This document shows positions 1-7,237 of a DNA stretch of 30,258 nt, piece by piece. The stretch is taken from the NCBI GenBank assembly GCA_964383905.1, contig CAYLJO010000056.1, positions 1 to 30,258 on the forward strand, in the 5' to 3' direction. The stretch's first letter is position 1. Each line of letters opens with the position of its first letter. The stretch comes from CAYLJO01 sp964383905. GTDB lineage: Bacteria > Acidobacteriota > Blastocatellia > Pyrinomonadales > Pyrinomonadaceae. The translations under genes were made by a program, and so were the position numbers. The notes below the pieces were generated by a model that saw only the letters and a list, made by a program, of their open reading frames with translations, was not told the origin of the DNA and made no database searches.

Positions 1-141
1 CCACAACTCATCCAAATCCAGCGCGCTCGCCTCTGGCTCTGCCGAGTCCGGTTCAATCAGTGTCTCGCGCAACTCAGGCAGTGTCGCCTCTTTTTTTGAG
101 TCAACTGGTGACGGTTTGTCTGGAGACGCCAAAGGTGCATC
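1..141 (-). mobile_element. IS1-family-like transposase fragment, cut by the window edge
   Basis: Read on the minus strand, this stretch gives an open frame ending at the window edge with LPELRETL, an acidic spacer and then LDLDELW. That pattern is typical of the second half of IS1-family transposases, where the first catalytic Asp lies in a motif like LELDELWSF. The frame stays open to about 165, but from 142 the plus strand encodes a recombinase remnant, so the transposase looks 5'-truncated: the first IS1 ORF (insA) that should lie to the right is missing. A run of seven A residues (minus strand, 91-97) sits where IS1 elements often have a frameshift site. The rest of the gene lies outside the window. 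Confidence 0.5.
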
Positions 142-318
142 GATCGCGCGGTGATCGCGCTTTGGTTAGGCCATGAATCAACCGACACGACCCAGATCTA
201 CCTCGATGCCAACCTTGCACTGAAGGAAGAAGTTCTAGCAAAGACCACACCACCAAACGGAAAGGCCGGTCGCTACAAGGCCAATGACGAGTTGCTTGCT
301 TTTCTCAAACGTCTGTAG
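142..318 (+). pseudogene. Tyrosine recombinase (phage-integrase family), C-terminal remnant
   Basis: The frame encodes about 58 residues ending at the TAG at 316-318. It contains LWLGHESTDTTQIYLDA, which carries the conserved LGH box histidine and the catalytic tyrosine of a tyrosine recombinase (TTQIY). The tail is the type seen in standalone integrases that occur as several recombinases in a row. A full enzyme is about 300-400 residues; here the N-terminal domain and the first catalytic Arg are absent, and the frame is closed by a stop at 109-111. It is therefore a truncated relic that cannot recombine DNA by itself. The adjoining IS1 fragment probably marks the break. Confidence 0.75.
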
Positions 319-328
319 TCGAGACCAA

Positions 329-417
329 ACTATGCCGGGTGCAAGCGCGGAACGATGCAAAGGCGACCTTTGTTAACGCGCACTTGCTGGTTCCATCCCC
401 CCTTCGCCCGGCATAGT
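329..417. repeat. 89-bp extended imperfect inverted repeat between two recombinase remnants
   Basis: The outer arms are ACTATGCCGGG (329-339) and CCCGGCATAGT (407-417), an exact 11-bp inverted repeat. Inside are GCAAGCGCG and CGCGCACTTGC, which pair with a 2-nt bulge, and the centre is CAAAGG-CGA-CCTTTG. The whole segment can fold into one long hairpin. It starts 11 bases after the stop of the first recombinase remnant. It could be the end of a recombinase-carrying element or a recombination site. It lacks clear integron attC boxes at its outer ends. Confidence 0.6.
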
Positions 418-437
418 CCGGAGGCCGGAAAAGCGCC

Positions 438-461
438 GGCTATTCCGGGAGCGGAATAGCC
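438..461. repeat. Perfect 10-bp stem hairpin with GGAG loop
   Basis: GGCTATTCCG (438-447) and CGGAATAGCC (452-461) form a perfect stem with a 4-nt loop. It abuts the point where recognisable recombinase coding sequence resumes at 461, so it may mark an element boundary. No T-run follows, so it does not look like an intrinsic terminator. Confidence 0.6.
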
Positions 462-625
462 GCCACACGTTCGCTTCCGAATTGTTGATGGCCGGGGTTG
501 ATCTAGTTGTGGTCCAAGATTTGCTCGGGCATCAGCAGTTGCAAACAACTCAGAATTACTGTCGCGTCGCGAATGAGAAAGTGCGCGCCGACTATTTCAA
601 GGCGATGCAAAGAATTGTTCATTAA
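461..625 (+). pseudogene. Second tyrosine recombinase C-terminal remnant
   Basis: The frame encodes RHTFASELLMAGVDLVVVQD, then LLGHQQLQTTQNYCRVA, ending at TAA 623-625. This holds the catalytic block of a XerC/D-like recombinase: the His/Arg box (RHTFAS), the LGH histidine and the nucleophilic tyrosine (TTQNY). Sequence differs from the remnant at 142-318, so these are two separate recombinases rather than one split gene. The upstream frame stays open through the hairpin but does not look like recombinase sequence. With the first remnant and the hairpins it suggests a decayed integrase cluster. Confidence 0.75.
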
Positions 626-633
626 TATAGAAT

Positions 634-654
634 GGCTCCGATAGCAGAGGAGCC
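634..654 (-). terminator. Possible weak terminator hairpin after the P-loop ATPase gene
   Basis: GGCTCC (634-639) and GGAGCC (649-654) form a 6-bp stem with a 9-nt loop, about 50 bases beyond the stop of the minus-strand gene ending at 701. The following minus-strand bases are AT-rich but not a clean T-run, so the call is weak. Confidence 0.25.
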
Positions 655-700
655 TTCCAGATAGTACGTATAGTGTAGGAAACTGGAACTTCTTCGCACC

Positions 701-1303
701 TTATTGCTTTTCCGCAAGGATGAAACGGATGATGCCGAGGACCTCCGCAACCTTCCCTTCGAACCCCCGCCGGCCGTTAATGATTAGGTGACGCGGGTGG
801 CCGGCCCATGCTTCCCGGGTACCATACTCCACTTGCTGCGCCTTTTCGAGGGGCTCGAAACGGGAGTCATTACCGTCCCTCCCATACTTCTCTGGGTCGG
901 CCGTCGCCAAGGATTCAAGATGAATGATCGCTTCGTAGTGTGCCATCACTTCGGCTGTGTCGACCCCAAACCTTCGGCAGAACTCTTGGACCCCTCCCGG
1001 GATGTATGCGGCGCCGTCAAGCATTCCCCGGTCGCAGATGATCAGCTTACCACCCTGATTCTTTGCGACCAGGACGTACATTTCTTCGAGTGAGTGTTGG
1101 AGCGGCAGGACCGCGGCTTGAAACGCGTCTTGCCACTCCTGGCTCCACGGCAGATGTTTACCGGGGACGGGGAAGCCGCCTTCGAGGAGCAAAGTGGCCA
1201 CTTCGGGGACCAGAATTAACTGGTCATGAAATTCCTCACGCAATGCCCTCTGCACGGTTGATTTGCCGCTGCAGGGGCCACCCGTCAAAACGATTTTCTT
1301 CAT
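701..1303 (-). CDS. P-loop NTPase of the NadR/Ttd14-like AAA_28 type
   Basis: The protein of about 200 residues starts MKKIVLTGGPCSGKST, a clean Walker A motif right at the N-terminus. LIICDRGMLDGAAYIPGG follows in the middle and is characteristic of the AAA_28 group, whose members resemble the kinase half of NadR and bind small phosphorylated substrates. Members occur alone with no fixed substrate, so the reaction here is not known. The ATG at 1303 is preferred over the GTG at 1306 because GAGG lies five bases upstream of it. Length matches the family. It stands alone on the minus strand among mobile-element debris and is not clearly co-transcribed with the main cluster. Confidence 0.85.
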   Translation of the reverse strand: MKKIVLTGGPCSGKSTVQRALREEFHDQLILVPEVATLLLEGGFPVPGKHLPWSQEWQDAFQAAVLPLQHSLEEMYVLVAKNQGGKLIICDRGMLDGAAYIPGGVQEFCRRFGVDTAEVMAHYEAIIHLESLATADPEKYGRDGNDSRFEPLEKAQQVEYGTREAWAGHPRHLIINGRRGFEGKVAEVLGIIRFILAEKQ

Positions 1304-1428
1304 CACAACCTCGTAGTAGACTGCTGCTTTGAAGTAGCAGAGGAATCCGCAAGCCTAAGCGATGGTGCCAAACTTAATCGCCTCAACCTTCCATCCGGGA
1401 AAGATGGTGTGATAATGATGGCCTGCAA

Positions 1429-1602
1429 TTGATCGTCAATCTCCAGCTGACGCCGACCAAAGAGCGAGCCAAAATCTGGCGCTCGACACTTGAACGTGCC
1501 CATCAGGCCTGCCATGCGTTGAGCCAACAGGCTGGGAAAGTCAAGTCTTCAAGCCATACCATCGGCATTAACTTGTCTATCACAGCACGACAGATACTTT
1601 AA
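1429..1602 (+). pseudogene. Possible TnpB (IS605/IS607-type) N-terminal remnant
   Basis: A frame ending at TAA 1600-1602 reads LIVNLQLTPTKERAKIW and then LERAHQACHALSQQAGK. This resembles the start of TnpB proteins, which begin with a strand like LTVKVKLLPTPEQ followed by a helix with FNxACN. Only about 55 residues survive and no catalytic RuvC residue or zinc finger is present. The match is by eye and short, so it could be chance. It fits the surrounding graveyard of mobile elements. Confidence 0.35.
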
Positions 1603-1860
1603 AGCAAGCGGGCGTATGCTCTGCGGCAGTTAAAACTCGACTGCTCGCCCACCACGGGCGGGCCGTCCTCCTGTTGCTCCTCGACCACCTGGTTGACCAG
1701 CGCTTCCTTCTTTCTTCTGCGCGAGCCCACCGTGTAAGGGTTATCTTCCATCCCGATGTCATGGCGTCCGTTGCTGTTGCCGTCCATCCCGCAGGTTAAG
1801 ACCAAGAGGACCGAAAAGTTATCTCCGCCTCACCAACTGATCCCTCCGGACTGGTCTACT
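1603..1860. other. Intergenic stretch, no feature recognised
   Basis: Short overlapping minus-strand frames exist here but none resembles a known protein or has a convincing ribosome-binding site. It may be further decayed transposon DNA linking the TnpB-like remnant to the group II intron. Confidence 0.4.
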
Positions 1861-1867
1861 TTGACCT

Positions 1868-2167
1868 GTGACGGCTCGTCCGCACCCCTCAGCGCCTCAT
1901 AAGCTTCCTTCACAGGCTTGGCCTCATGGGGTGCGGGTACATCCCTTTCCCTCGCTCTTTGACTGTACAGCGGGTCTAGCCGAGACGCTGACTGGAAGAG
2001 GTGTGAATGACAAACACCGGGTTGTTGAGGAGCCGTGTGACGCGAAAGTGTCACGCACGGTTTTGAAGCCGAGCGGCGGGGGCGACCCCGTCGCTTAGGC
2101 ACTTAGGCAGCGATCTCAGACTTGACCGCGACATGAGACTTGGAAACGGTCAGCACTAGGCTGGAAG
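1868..2167 (+). ncRNA. Group II intron 5' ribozyme portion (truncated intron)
   Basis: The segment has the look of the 5' RNA of a bacterial group II intron. GAGCCGTGTGACGCGAAAG followed by TCACGCACGGTTTT (2030-2064) forms the stem-loop that typically stands upstream of the intron ORF. GCACCCC near 1875 pairs with GGGGTGC near 1930. The region leads directly into the reverse-transcriptase start at 2168. The exact 5' boundary cannot be fixed by eye. Because the ORF is cut and the 3' domains V and VI are missing, the ribozyme cannot splice. Confidence 0.65.
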
Positions 2168-2482
2168 ATGAATAACGTAGCCAAGGAAATGGAGCACCTG
2201 AACAAACTTGCCAGACGAGAACCCGGCAAGCGGTTCAACCGTCTCTGGGAGAATCTCACTTCCGTTGACTGGTTGGCGCAAGCCTGGGAGGAGATCAGGA
2301 GAAACAGGGGCAGCCAGACCGCCGGAGTGAACCAAACGACGGCGGTGGACGTTGACCTCGAACTGATTAAGAAGTTGGCCGAAAGACTAAAGGCGGGGAC
2401 GTTCAGAGTAGATCCTATCGTCAGCTTCTGCCTCGGATTTGCGCTGACGGCCCACTATTTTTTGGTGGCATCCAAAAGTTAG
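2168..2482 (+). pseudogene. ltrA: Group II intron reverse transcriptase/maturase, N-terminal remnant
   Basis: The first 83 or so residues match the N-terminal region of LtrA-type intron-encoded proteins: a LWENLTSVDWLAQAWEEIRR segment, the NRGSQTAGVN motif (usual form: N-x-G-x-x-x-x-G-V-D/N), and LKAGTFRVDP, normally followed by the R-x-V-x-I-P-K of the RT fingers. Homology stops at about 2417, and the remaining 20 codons are unrelated sequence up to the stop. The palm with YADD, domain X and the endonuclease are absent; a full protein would be 400-600 residues. It is a dead fragment. Confidence 0.8.
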
Positions 2483-2499
2483 GCCGCACGTATCCTCCC

Positions 2500-3186
2500 T
2501 CACCCGCCGATTCGCTCCCGGACATGCTCGGCGAAGGTTTCAGGCCCCTGGTCGCCGTGCTCAAAGTAGGCGGACGGCGAATCAAAGCGCGGCAAAGGGT
2601 AAGATGCTCGAATCAGCAGCATGGCCCCGAAGGAGCGAGAGATGCGCCCGCACCCGTCGTAAAAGGGATGGAGCGGGCCGAAGTTGAGTTCCCACTCACA
2701 CCACGCATACAAAAGCACGGGGTCAATCTCCAACTCCGGCCAGCGCCGGCAGACCTCTTGAGAGAATGACCGGAGCGCTGCCGGTAATTTTTCGGGCGCG
2801 ACTCTGGAGATTTCCTTAAAAACTGTCGGGTTAAAGAAATTATGCCTCGCGGAACTGGACCACAACCTTAGCCGTCCGGCCGGGAGTAGCCCGTCATTAG
2901 TCAGGTCGGCGATGGTGAAGAGTAGTTCCTGGACCGCCGCGCCGCTTTGGGGTGGAGGGTCGAGACGGGTTTGGAAGATGAACCGGCACACCCTTTGTTC
3001 ATTCAGAGCCGAGCGGCGCCGGAGTTCATCGCCTGACAATAGCAGCGGAAGTTTTTTCGGATTGGTCATCGTGTCAGAGACACCCGCTCGCGTTCGACTG
3101 AGGCGCAGATTGTTCTCACGCATGATGCGCGCGACGAAGCGCCAATCCACCCGGCTGTAATCAAAGGTGCGCGCCCTCATACTCAT
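2500..3186 (-). CDS. Fic-like protein with altered core motif (HPFYDGCGRISR)
   Basis: This protein of about 228 residues carries HPFYDGCGRISR at about 173-184. It fits the Fic consensus HPFx(D/E)GN(G/K)RxxR except that Asn is replaced by Cys. Fic enzymes transfer AMP or another phosphate-containing group to protein hydroxyls; the His is catalytic and the acidic residue holds magnesium, and both are kept. The preceding WCEWELNFGPL and the following helix fit the Fic fold. The ATG at 3186 is preferred because GGGAG lies 8 bases upstream; ATG 3195 and GTG 3213 are alternatives. It is last in a three-gene minus-strand series, 44 bases after the kinase-like gene, which suggests the two work together. 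Target and donor nucleotide are unknown. Confidence 0.8.
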   Translation of the reverse strand: MSMRARTFDYSRVDWRFVARIMRENNLRLSRTRAGVSDTMTNPKKLPLLLSGDELRRRSALNEQRVCRFIFQTRLDPPPQSGAAVQELLFTIADLTNDGLLPAGRLRLWSSSARHNFFNPTVFKEISRVAPEKLPAALRSFSQEVCRRWPELEIDPVLLYAWCEWELNFGPLHPFYDGCGRISRSFGAMLLIRASYPLPRFDSPSAYFEHGDQGPETFAEHVRERIGG

Positions 3187-3230
3187 CGCGCTCATCTCCC
3201 ATGTGCAGCGCACGCCGAGACCCGCGGCCT

Positions 3231-5486
3231 TCAGAATTGACCTATCTCACGCAGCCTGCGGCACAACACGCCGGCCAGCACGTAAGCGTACAAGCGCGGG
3301 TACGGGTCTGTTAGTCCTGGCCCAATGGACCTGCTGCTGGAAGTGAAGTTGAAAGTTAAGCCCTTGATCGAGCAGAAATAGAGACTGAGGAGGTATTCGA
3401 GTATGCCGCACTCCGCTTCAAAGAGCGCATTCTTCCGAATTTGAAAGATCGGCTGCATGAGCCTCACGACGCGCTCATTCCGCTCATCGAGCTCCTTTAA
3501 TGGATCATGCCCGACCTTTAGAAAGCTCTCTTCGAGCCGGCTGACTCTCCGGATAAACTCCGCCAAGTAGCCACGGCTCAGCCTGTCATGCTTGAGGTCA
3601 ATCTCCTGGCAGATGATTTTGGCCATCATCTGCTGGCGTATATAGACCTCCGGGATGGTGAAATCAACGCAGGTGTGCCCCGGCCCTGTGCGGGCAAAAT
3701 CAATCAGCCAGAGCGAATCGGTCGAAGCCGTGTACATGATATTCCGCAGGTGCAGGTCGCCGTGGACGATCGAGACTCTCATCCCTCGGTTGCTTTGGGT
3801 GAGCGAGCGTGCGCTTAGCTCAACCTCTCGAAAGCAGAGGAGCGGGTCGAGAAAGAGACTGCCCGTCGCGCCTTCAGTGATCTGATGTAAAAGGTCTGCG
3901 GGTCTTTGCCCCTCCGGCCTTTTGATTTTGAGGACACTGATGGCTTCCAACAACTTTTCATCGAGCAGGTCTGGCAGCGTCTTACTCACCTGCGCCGTGA
4001 ACTCAATCTCCTTACCGCGCCGCAAGAGAATTGATTCAAATCTGTCCAGATGTTTCGGGGGAACGAAGAGCCTGAAGTAATAGTTGGAGCGCTTCTGCCT
4101 AACAGTGAGGTGGAGGTCTTGGTGAGTGCGCTGTATGTATTCGACCACGCATCTGTCGTCACGAAAGAATGAGAGGCGCGAGTTCTGAACCGCCAGATCA
4201 GCCTCGCGCTTGGACGTTGACTCCCGGCTCGACTCAAAGATCAATTCGAGTTGGGGCCGGATGTAGGCGCGATAGTAAGCCGCGAGGCTACTCAGACGCG
4301 CGTCCCCGTTCTTGACGGACAAAGGTCGGTAGAAGGGCTTCAGAATTTTTGAGTAGAGGAGATCAATCTTTTGCAGGATTGGAATCTCTGAAGGAGCGGC
4401 ATTCGTCAGATAACGCTGGCCCAACTCTTCATCAAAATCGGAGATACTTCCGGGCTGCTCGTAGTCATCGCTTATGCCCACCGCCGTGTAGGCGAGGGCA
4501 GCGAGCGGGCTCTGCGCCGCTTGATTGTCTTTCGCATGGCGCTCGATGGAATCAGCTACGGCGACCACCGGCTCAATGCGACCGCAGAAGTTGTCAATAT
4601 TCCCTACGACGTACCGATCGTAATTTGCTTTCTCATACATGAGCCGGTCCGCGCGGTCTATCTTGACGACGCGCGGGAGCAGTTGGTTGCCGTTTGCCTG
4701 TATCGGATCAACGACCCCAACGAAAGCGGCGCCGCTCAGCCCCTTATTCAAACGGTTCCTGACGACGACTCGACTAATCTTTGGAAGATGAGAGACGAGC
4801 TTGAGGAGAAGGTATTTTCTCTCCTCAGTAGTGAAGAATGAATCGCCTTCAATGAAACTCTCTGGAAGAGATGACGTCCGTAGTGAGCCTGTGATCTTGG
4901 TGAGATATTTCGCCCGGTCAAACTTCCAATCACGGAAGCTAAGAGCCGCCGCGACCAGTTCCTGAATCTCTTTGCCCGGCCCCCCTTGCGGTTCAGTGCT
5001 CTGCGGCCAGAGCGCGTCCCTGTTGAGGTAAAAATCGATGCCTTGCGCGAGGGTATAGCCGGCCGTGGAGACGTGGCTCTCATTGCCTAAAGCGATGAGC
5101 AAGGGGAAGGGCGTCACCTGCTTGCGCCTCTGAATGGAGGCGGGGATTTTGAAGATGTTTTGAAAGCGGGTGGGCCCGGTTTGCGATTCGGGCACGCCGA
5201 TGAAAAGAAGGTCTATGTCATCCTGCGACGAGTTTGGTTCTTCCAACTCTTCAAGGCTGTGAACCGGTCTGATGCTGTCCTGTGTTCTACCAAAGGCATC
5301 CGAGAGCGCTCGGGCAAAGTAAGAATAGAATTGACGGGCCGGCTCTTCATCCATCTCTTCGTCCACGATGACAATCTTCCATTTCAACACACGAAACGCG
5401 CTACACGATCGCTTCACGACTTCAAGCCACTCAGTTGTCTTCAAGGAATGGTCCGCTCCCCCTTCTTTCAATTGCCTGGATGCCAT
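3231..5486 (-). CDS. Receiver-like plus aminoglycoside/choline-kinase-like phosphotransferase protein
   Basis: About 751 residues. Residues 37-186 look like a degenerate receiver: WKIVIVDEE as strand 1 with acidic residues, then DIDLLFIGVPE where the phospho-acceptor Asp would be expected but is absent, then PFPLLIALGNES. A kinase-like region follows: a glycine-containing loop (GLSGAAF, about 249-255), VVKID with a candidate ATP-binding Lys near 275, the Brenner-type motif HGDLHLRN at about 575, and LIDFARTGPGH at about 594 with the metal-binding Asp. This is the aminoglycoside phosphotransferase/choline kinase arrangement. It resembles the kinase-like 'ternary complex associated' domains reported from bacterial conflict systems, though I cannot confirm the family. 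ATG 5486 has GGAG nine bases upstream and is preferred to the TTG at 5513. The gene lies between the 402-aa gene and the Fic gene. Confidence 0.7.
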   Translation of the reverse strand: MASRQLKEGGADHSLKTTEWLEVVKRSCSAFRVLKWKIVIVDEEMDEEPARQFYSYFARALSDAFGRTQDSIRPVHSLEELEEPNSSQDDIDLLFIGVPESQTGPTRFQNIFKIPASIQRRKQVTPFPLLIALGNESHVSTAGYTLAQGIDFYLNRDALWPQSTEPQGGPGKEIQELVAAALSFRDWKFDRAKYLTKITGSLRTSSLPESFIEGDSFFTTEERKYLLLKLVSHLPKISRVVVRNRLNKGLSGAAFVGVVDPIQANGNQLLPRVVKIDRADRLMYEKANYDRYVVGNIDNFCGRIEPVVAVADSIERHAKDNQAAQSPLAALAYTAVGISDDYEQPGSISDFDEELGQRYLTNAAPSEIPILQKIDLLYSKILKPFYRPLSVKNGDARLSSLAAYYRAYIRPQLELIFESSRESTSKREADLAVQNSRLSFFRDDRCVVEYIQRTHQDLHLTVRQKRSNYYFRLFVPPKHLDRFESILLRRGKEIEFTAQVSKTLPDLLDEKLLEAISVLKIKRPEGQRPADLLHQITEGATGSLFLDPLLCFREVELSARSLTQSNRGMRVSIVHGDLHLRNIMYTASTDSLWLIDFARTGPGHTCVDFTIPEVYIRQQMMAKIICQEIDLKHDRLSRGYLAEFIRRVSRLEESFLKVGHDPLKELDERNERVVRLMQPIFQIRKNALFEAECGILEYLLSLYFCSIKGLTFNFTSSSRSIGPGLTDPYPRLYAYVLAGVLCRRLREIGQF

Positions 5487-5554
5487 AAGAACTTTCTCCA
5501 GTCTCGACGCCAATCTTGGGCGGCGATGGTCGCTGACGCAGAGTCAGGCCTGGG

Positions 5555-6763
5555 TCAAGGTTGCGTGTGTCGCAATTTTTCGCCAAGCTCTTCGTAGAGT
5601 TGCTCAACTTGAAGCGCCCGCCTGCAAGCCTGGAAATAACGGTGATGGTTGTCGCTCTGCGCAATCTCAGAAAAGTAGCTGCACGCACTAAAGGCCAGAA
5701 ATGATTCCAAGATTTTAGCCATTGATTCCTGCGGCTCAGGGTCTGCCTGGTTCGCAGGGAGGCGAGATTTTGTCAGCGCCTCAATCAGCTTGAGCAATCC
5801 GAATCGCTGGTGCAGAGCGAAGAGATAGCAGAAGAGATAGATGCCAGCCAGATGAGCCGGAAGTTCTGAACGCGTGAACTCGACATCGGGCGCATCGAAG
5901 GCTACGAAGCATGCGCCTTCGCGCCCGACGACGAACCACTGCTTCGCGGAGTAAGGAAGCAATGACGGGTTGTCCGTGCTGAGGTCAGAGGGGCTTGGCC
6001 GCACGCCCTTCTGATCAAAGTAAAAGAGCCTGCGCGCTCGATAGAGCACCTGCGGTTGCTCTTGCTCCGGCACGCCGTCAACAAAAAAGGCCGCGAAAGG
6101 AAGAAGCCGACCGGGGATAAAGACTTCACGCCACCAGGAAATGGTTTCTCCCTCTATGGCGGCGGAGCCGAGCAGAGATTCCAGCACATCATCAAACGAA
6201 ACGTGCGCGTCTTTGTCGCCGCTCGTATCAAGCTCCTGTTTGCGGCGACTGTTCTGTAAAAACGCGTGGGCCTCGCCCGTCGCTTCGGCCCGTGCGAAGA
6301 CTTCGCGCCGTCCTCCCAGGAAACGGAAGGAGTGCTGGAAGTTGAGCCACTCGGCAAGCTGGCCCGTGCGGGGCTGAGCCCTGACGGTGAGAAGGCCGAC
6401 GCCGTTATGAAAAAGCGCGAGGGCGGCGGAATGACTGCTCTTTTTGCCGCCGGCGAGTTGGAAGGGAATCTTGCCCCTTGGCGTTTCAAGTTGCCAGTCG
6501 GCCGAAGAGATGGCGATGTGCCAAGCATCGCTCAGTTTCCAGAAGCGACCTATCGCTGAAACTCCATCGCGCGGGTTGACGTTGTCCGCAACGTAGGCCA
6601 GCATATCTTCTTTGGGGAGTCGGGCCGTTTGCCAGACGTGGGTCGGCCCCTGTGTACGCTGCCAGTGGGCCGACTCGACGGCGTGCACGCGGTCGGCGAA
6701 GCTCTCGGCGTCGAATTGAAAAGGATAGATAAAATGTGTGAAGGAGTTCTGTCTGACGCTCAT
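5555..6763 (-). CDS. Unrecognised 402-aa protein, first gene of the left arm
   Basis: No family was recognised with certainty. The N-terminal 170 residues look globular and beta-rich (FIYPFQFDAESF, GVGLLTVRAQPRTGQLAEWL, FQHSFRFLGG). The C-terminal third is helical, with a hydrophobic stretch, AGIYLFCYLFALHQRFGLLK, then LESFLAFSACSYFSEIAQ and YFQACRRALQVEQLYEEL. That layout loosely recalls the helical CorA-like proteins that occur in signalling clusters, but the GMN signature of real CorA transporters is not seen. The ATG at 6763 has GGGAG and AGCAGG upstream and is preferred to the adjoining TTG. It is the first gene after the palindrome-rich control region and is followed, about 70 bases on, by the kinase-like gene. 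Confidence 0.65.
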   Translation of the reverse strand: MSVRQNSFTHFIYPFQFDAESFADRVHAVESAHWQRTQGPTHVWQTARLPKEDMLAYVADNVNPRDGVSAIGRFWKLSDAWHIAISSADWQLETPRGKIPFQLAGGKKSSHSAALALFHNGVGLLTVRAQPRTGQLAEWLNFQHSFRFLGGRREVFARAEATGEAHAFLQNSRRKQELDTSGDKDAHVSFDDVLESLLGSAAIEGETISWWREVFIPGRLLPFAAFFVDGVPEQEQPQVLYRARRLFYFDQKGVRPSPSDLSTDNPSLLPYSAKQWFVVGREGACFVAFDAPDVEFTRSELPAHLAGIYLFCYLFALHQRFGLLKLIEALTKSRLPANQADPEPQESMAKILESFLAFSACSYFSEIAQSDNHHRYFQACRRALQVEQLYEELGEKLRHTQP

Positions 6764-7057
6764 CAAACCTGCTCCCGATTGAGCCCCTCACGCCGGTTGT
6801 TAGCTCGTGAGCTAGGGGCCCTGCTATTCCAAAAAGTTGCCAATTCTGATATTAAAGCTCTGCAGCTTTTTGAGAAAGCCGGCGGCGCCCGCCAACAAGA
6901 TACATGACCGGGACGGGTCCGAACAAGAAGGGTCGCTTCGGATCTCAAGTTTTCCGCCGAGAGCTGTGAGCCCAAGAGAAAGGGATGAAAGCCCGGTATG
7001 AAACGCGGGTGTTGCGAGTTGAAGAGTTGTTCATTTGTTCCAATGCGCTAGTAGAAA

Positions 7058-7074
7058 CTATGCACTTTAGTGCA
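7058..7074. promoter_or_regulatory. Candidate operator, half-conserved palindrome
   Basis: CTATGCACT is followed two bases later by AGTGCA. This repeats the left arm and part of the right arm of the perfect palindrome at 7176-7196, which supports a shared DNA-binding regulator acting at two sites about 118 bp apart. Confidence 0.5.
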
Positions 7075-7086
7075 AGACTTTCAGTT

Positions 7087-7123
7087 GCAACGCTCTCCCA
7101 TTAAATCTAATGCGAGGCGTTGC
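7087..7123. repeat. Inverted repeat GCAACGC / GCGTTGC
   Basis: A 7-bp inverted repeat (7087-7093 and 7117-7123) flanks 23 bases and overlaps the candidate promoter. It is directly followed by GTGCACT, another copy of the operator half-site. Confidence 0.4.
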
Positions 7124-7175
7124 GTGCACTCAAATTTATAACAAGACAAGGCGTGACTTTCAGTCTCGCCCAAAC

Positions 7176-7196
7176 CTATGCACTTTCAGTGCATAG
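7176..7196. promoter_or_regulatory. Candidate operator, perfect 9-bp palindrome
   Basis: CTATGCACT and AGTGCATAG flank a 3-bp centre (TTC), a perfect inverted repeat 42 bases upstream of the histidine phosphatase start. Size and position suit a dimeric helix-turn-helix repressor or activator. No candidate regulator with a clear HTH is encoded nearby, so the binding protein is unknown. Confidence 0.6.
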
Positions 7197-7237
7197 TGGT
7201 TTAGTCATGCCCTGTTCCTGAGAGAAGGAGAGCCGAG

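Larger units (their letters stand above)
6764..7237. promoter_or_regulatory. Divergent control region between the two arms
   Basis: This 474-bp stretch separates the minus-strand arm from the plus-strand arm. A 70-aa minus-strand frame (6763-6975) exists but has no recognisable sequence and is probably not a gene. Several copies of TGCACT/AGTGCA occur between 7061 and 7193, arranged as palindromes described separately. A possible plus-strand promoter is TTGCAA (7085-7090), 17 bases, then TAATGC (7108-7113); the -10 is poor. The AT-rich segment around 7130-7150 (AAATTTATAAC) is another candidate. A strong AAGGAG lies just upstream of the ATG at 7238. Confidence 0.5.

Noticed and set aside
329..417. 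Integron attC site
   Set aside because: The hairpin is long and imperfect like attC, but the conserved end boxes (RYYYAAC and GTTRRRY) are not at its outer ends and no integron integrase was identified.
1303..1527. 74-aa minus-strand ORF touching the P-loop ATPase start
   Set aside because: No recognisable sequence; the plus strand here reads as a TnpB-like remnant instead.
6763..6975. 70-aa minus-strand ORF upstream of the left arm, overlapping the next start
   Set aside because: The overlap looks operon-like, but the sequence is not protein-like and no family was recognised.
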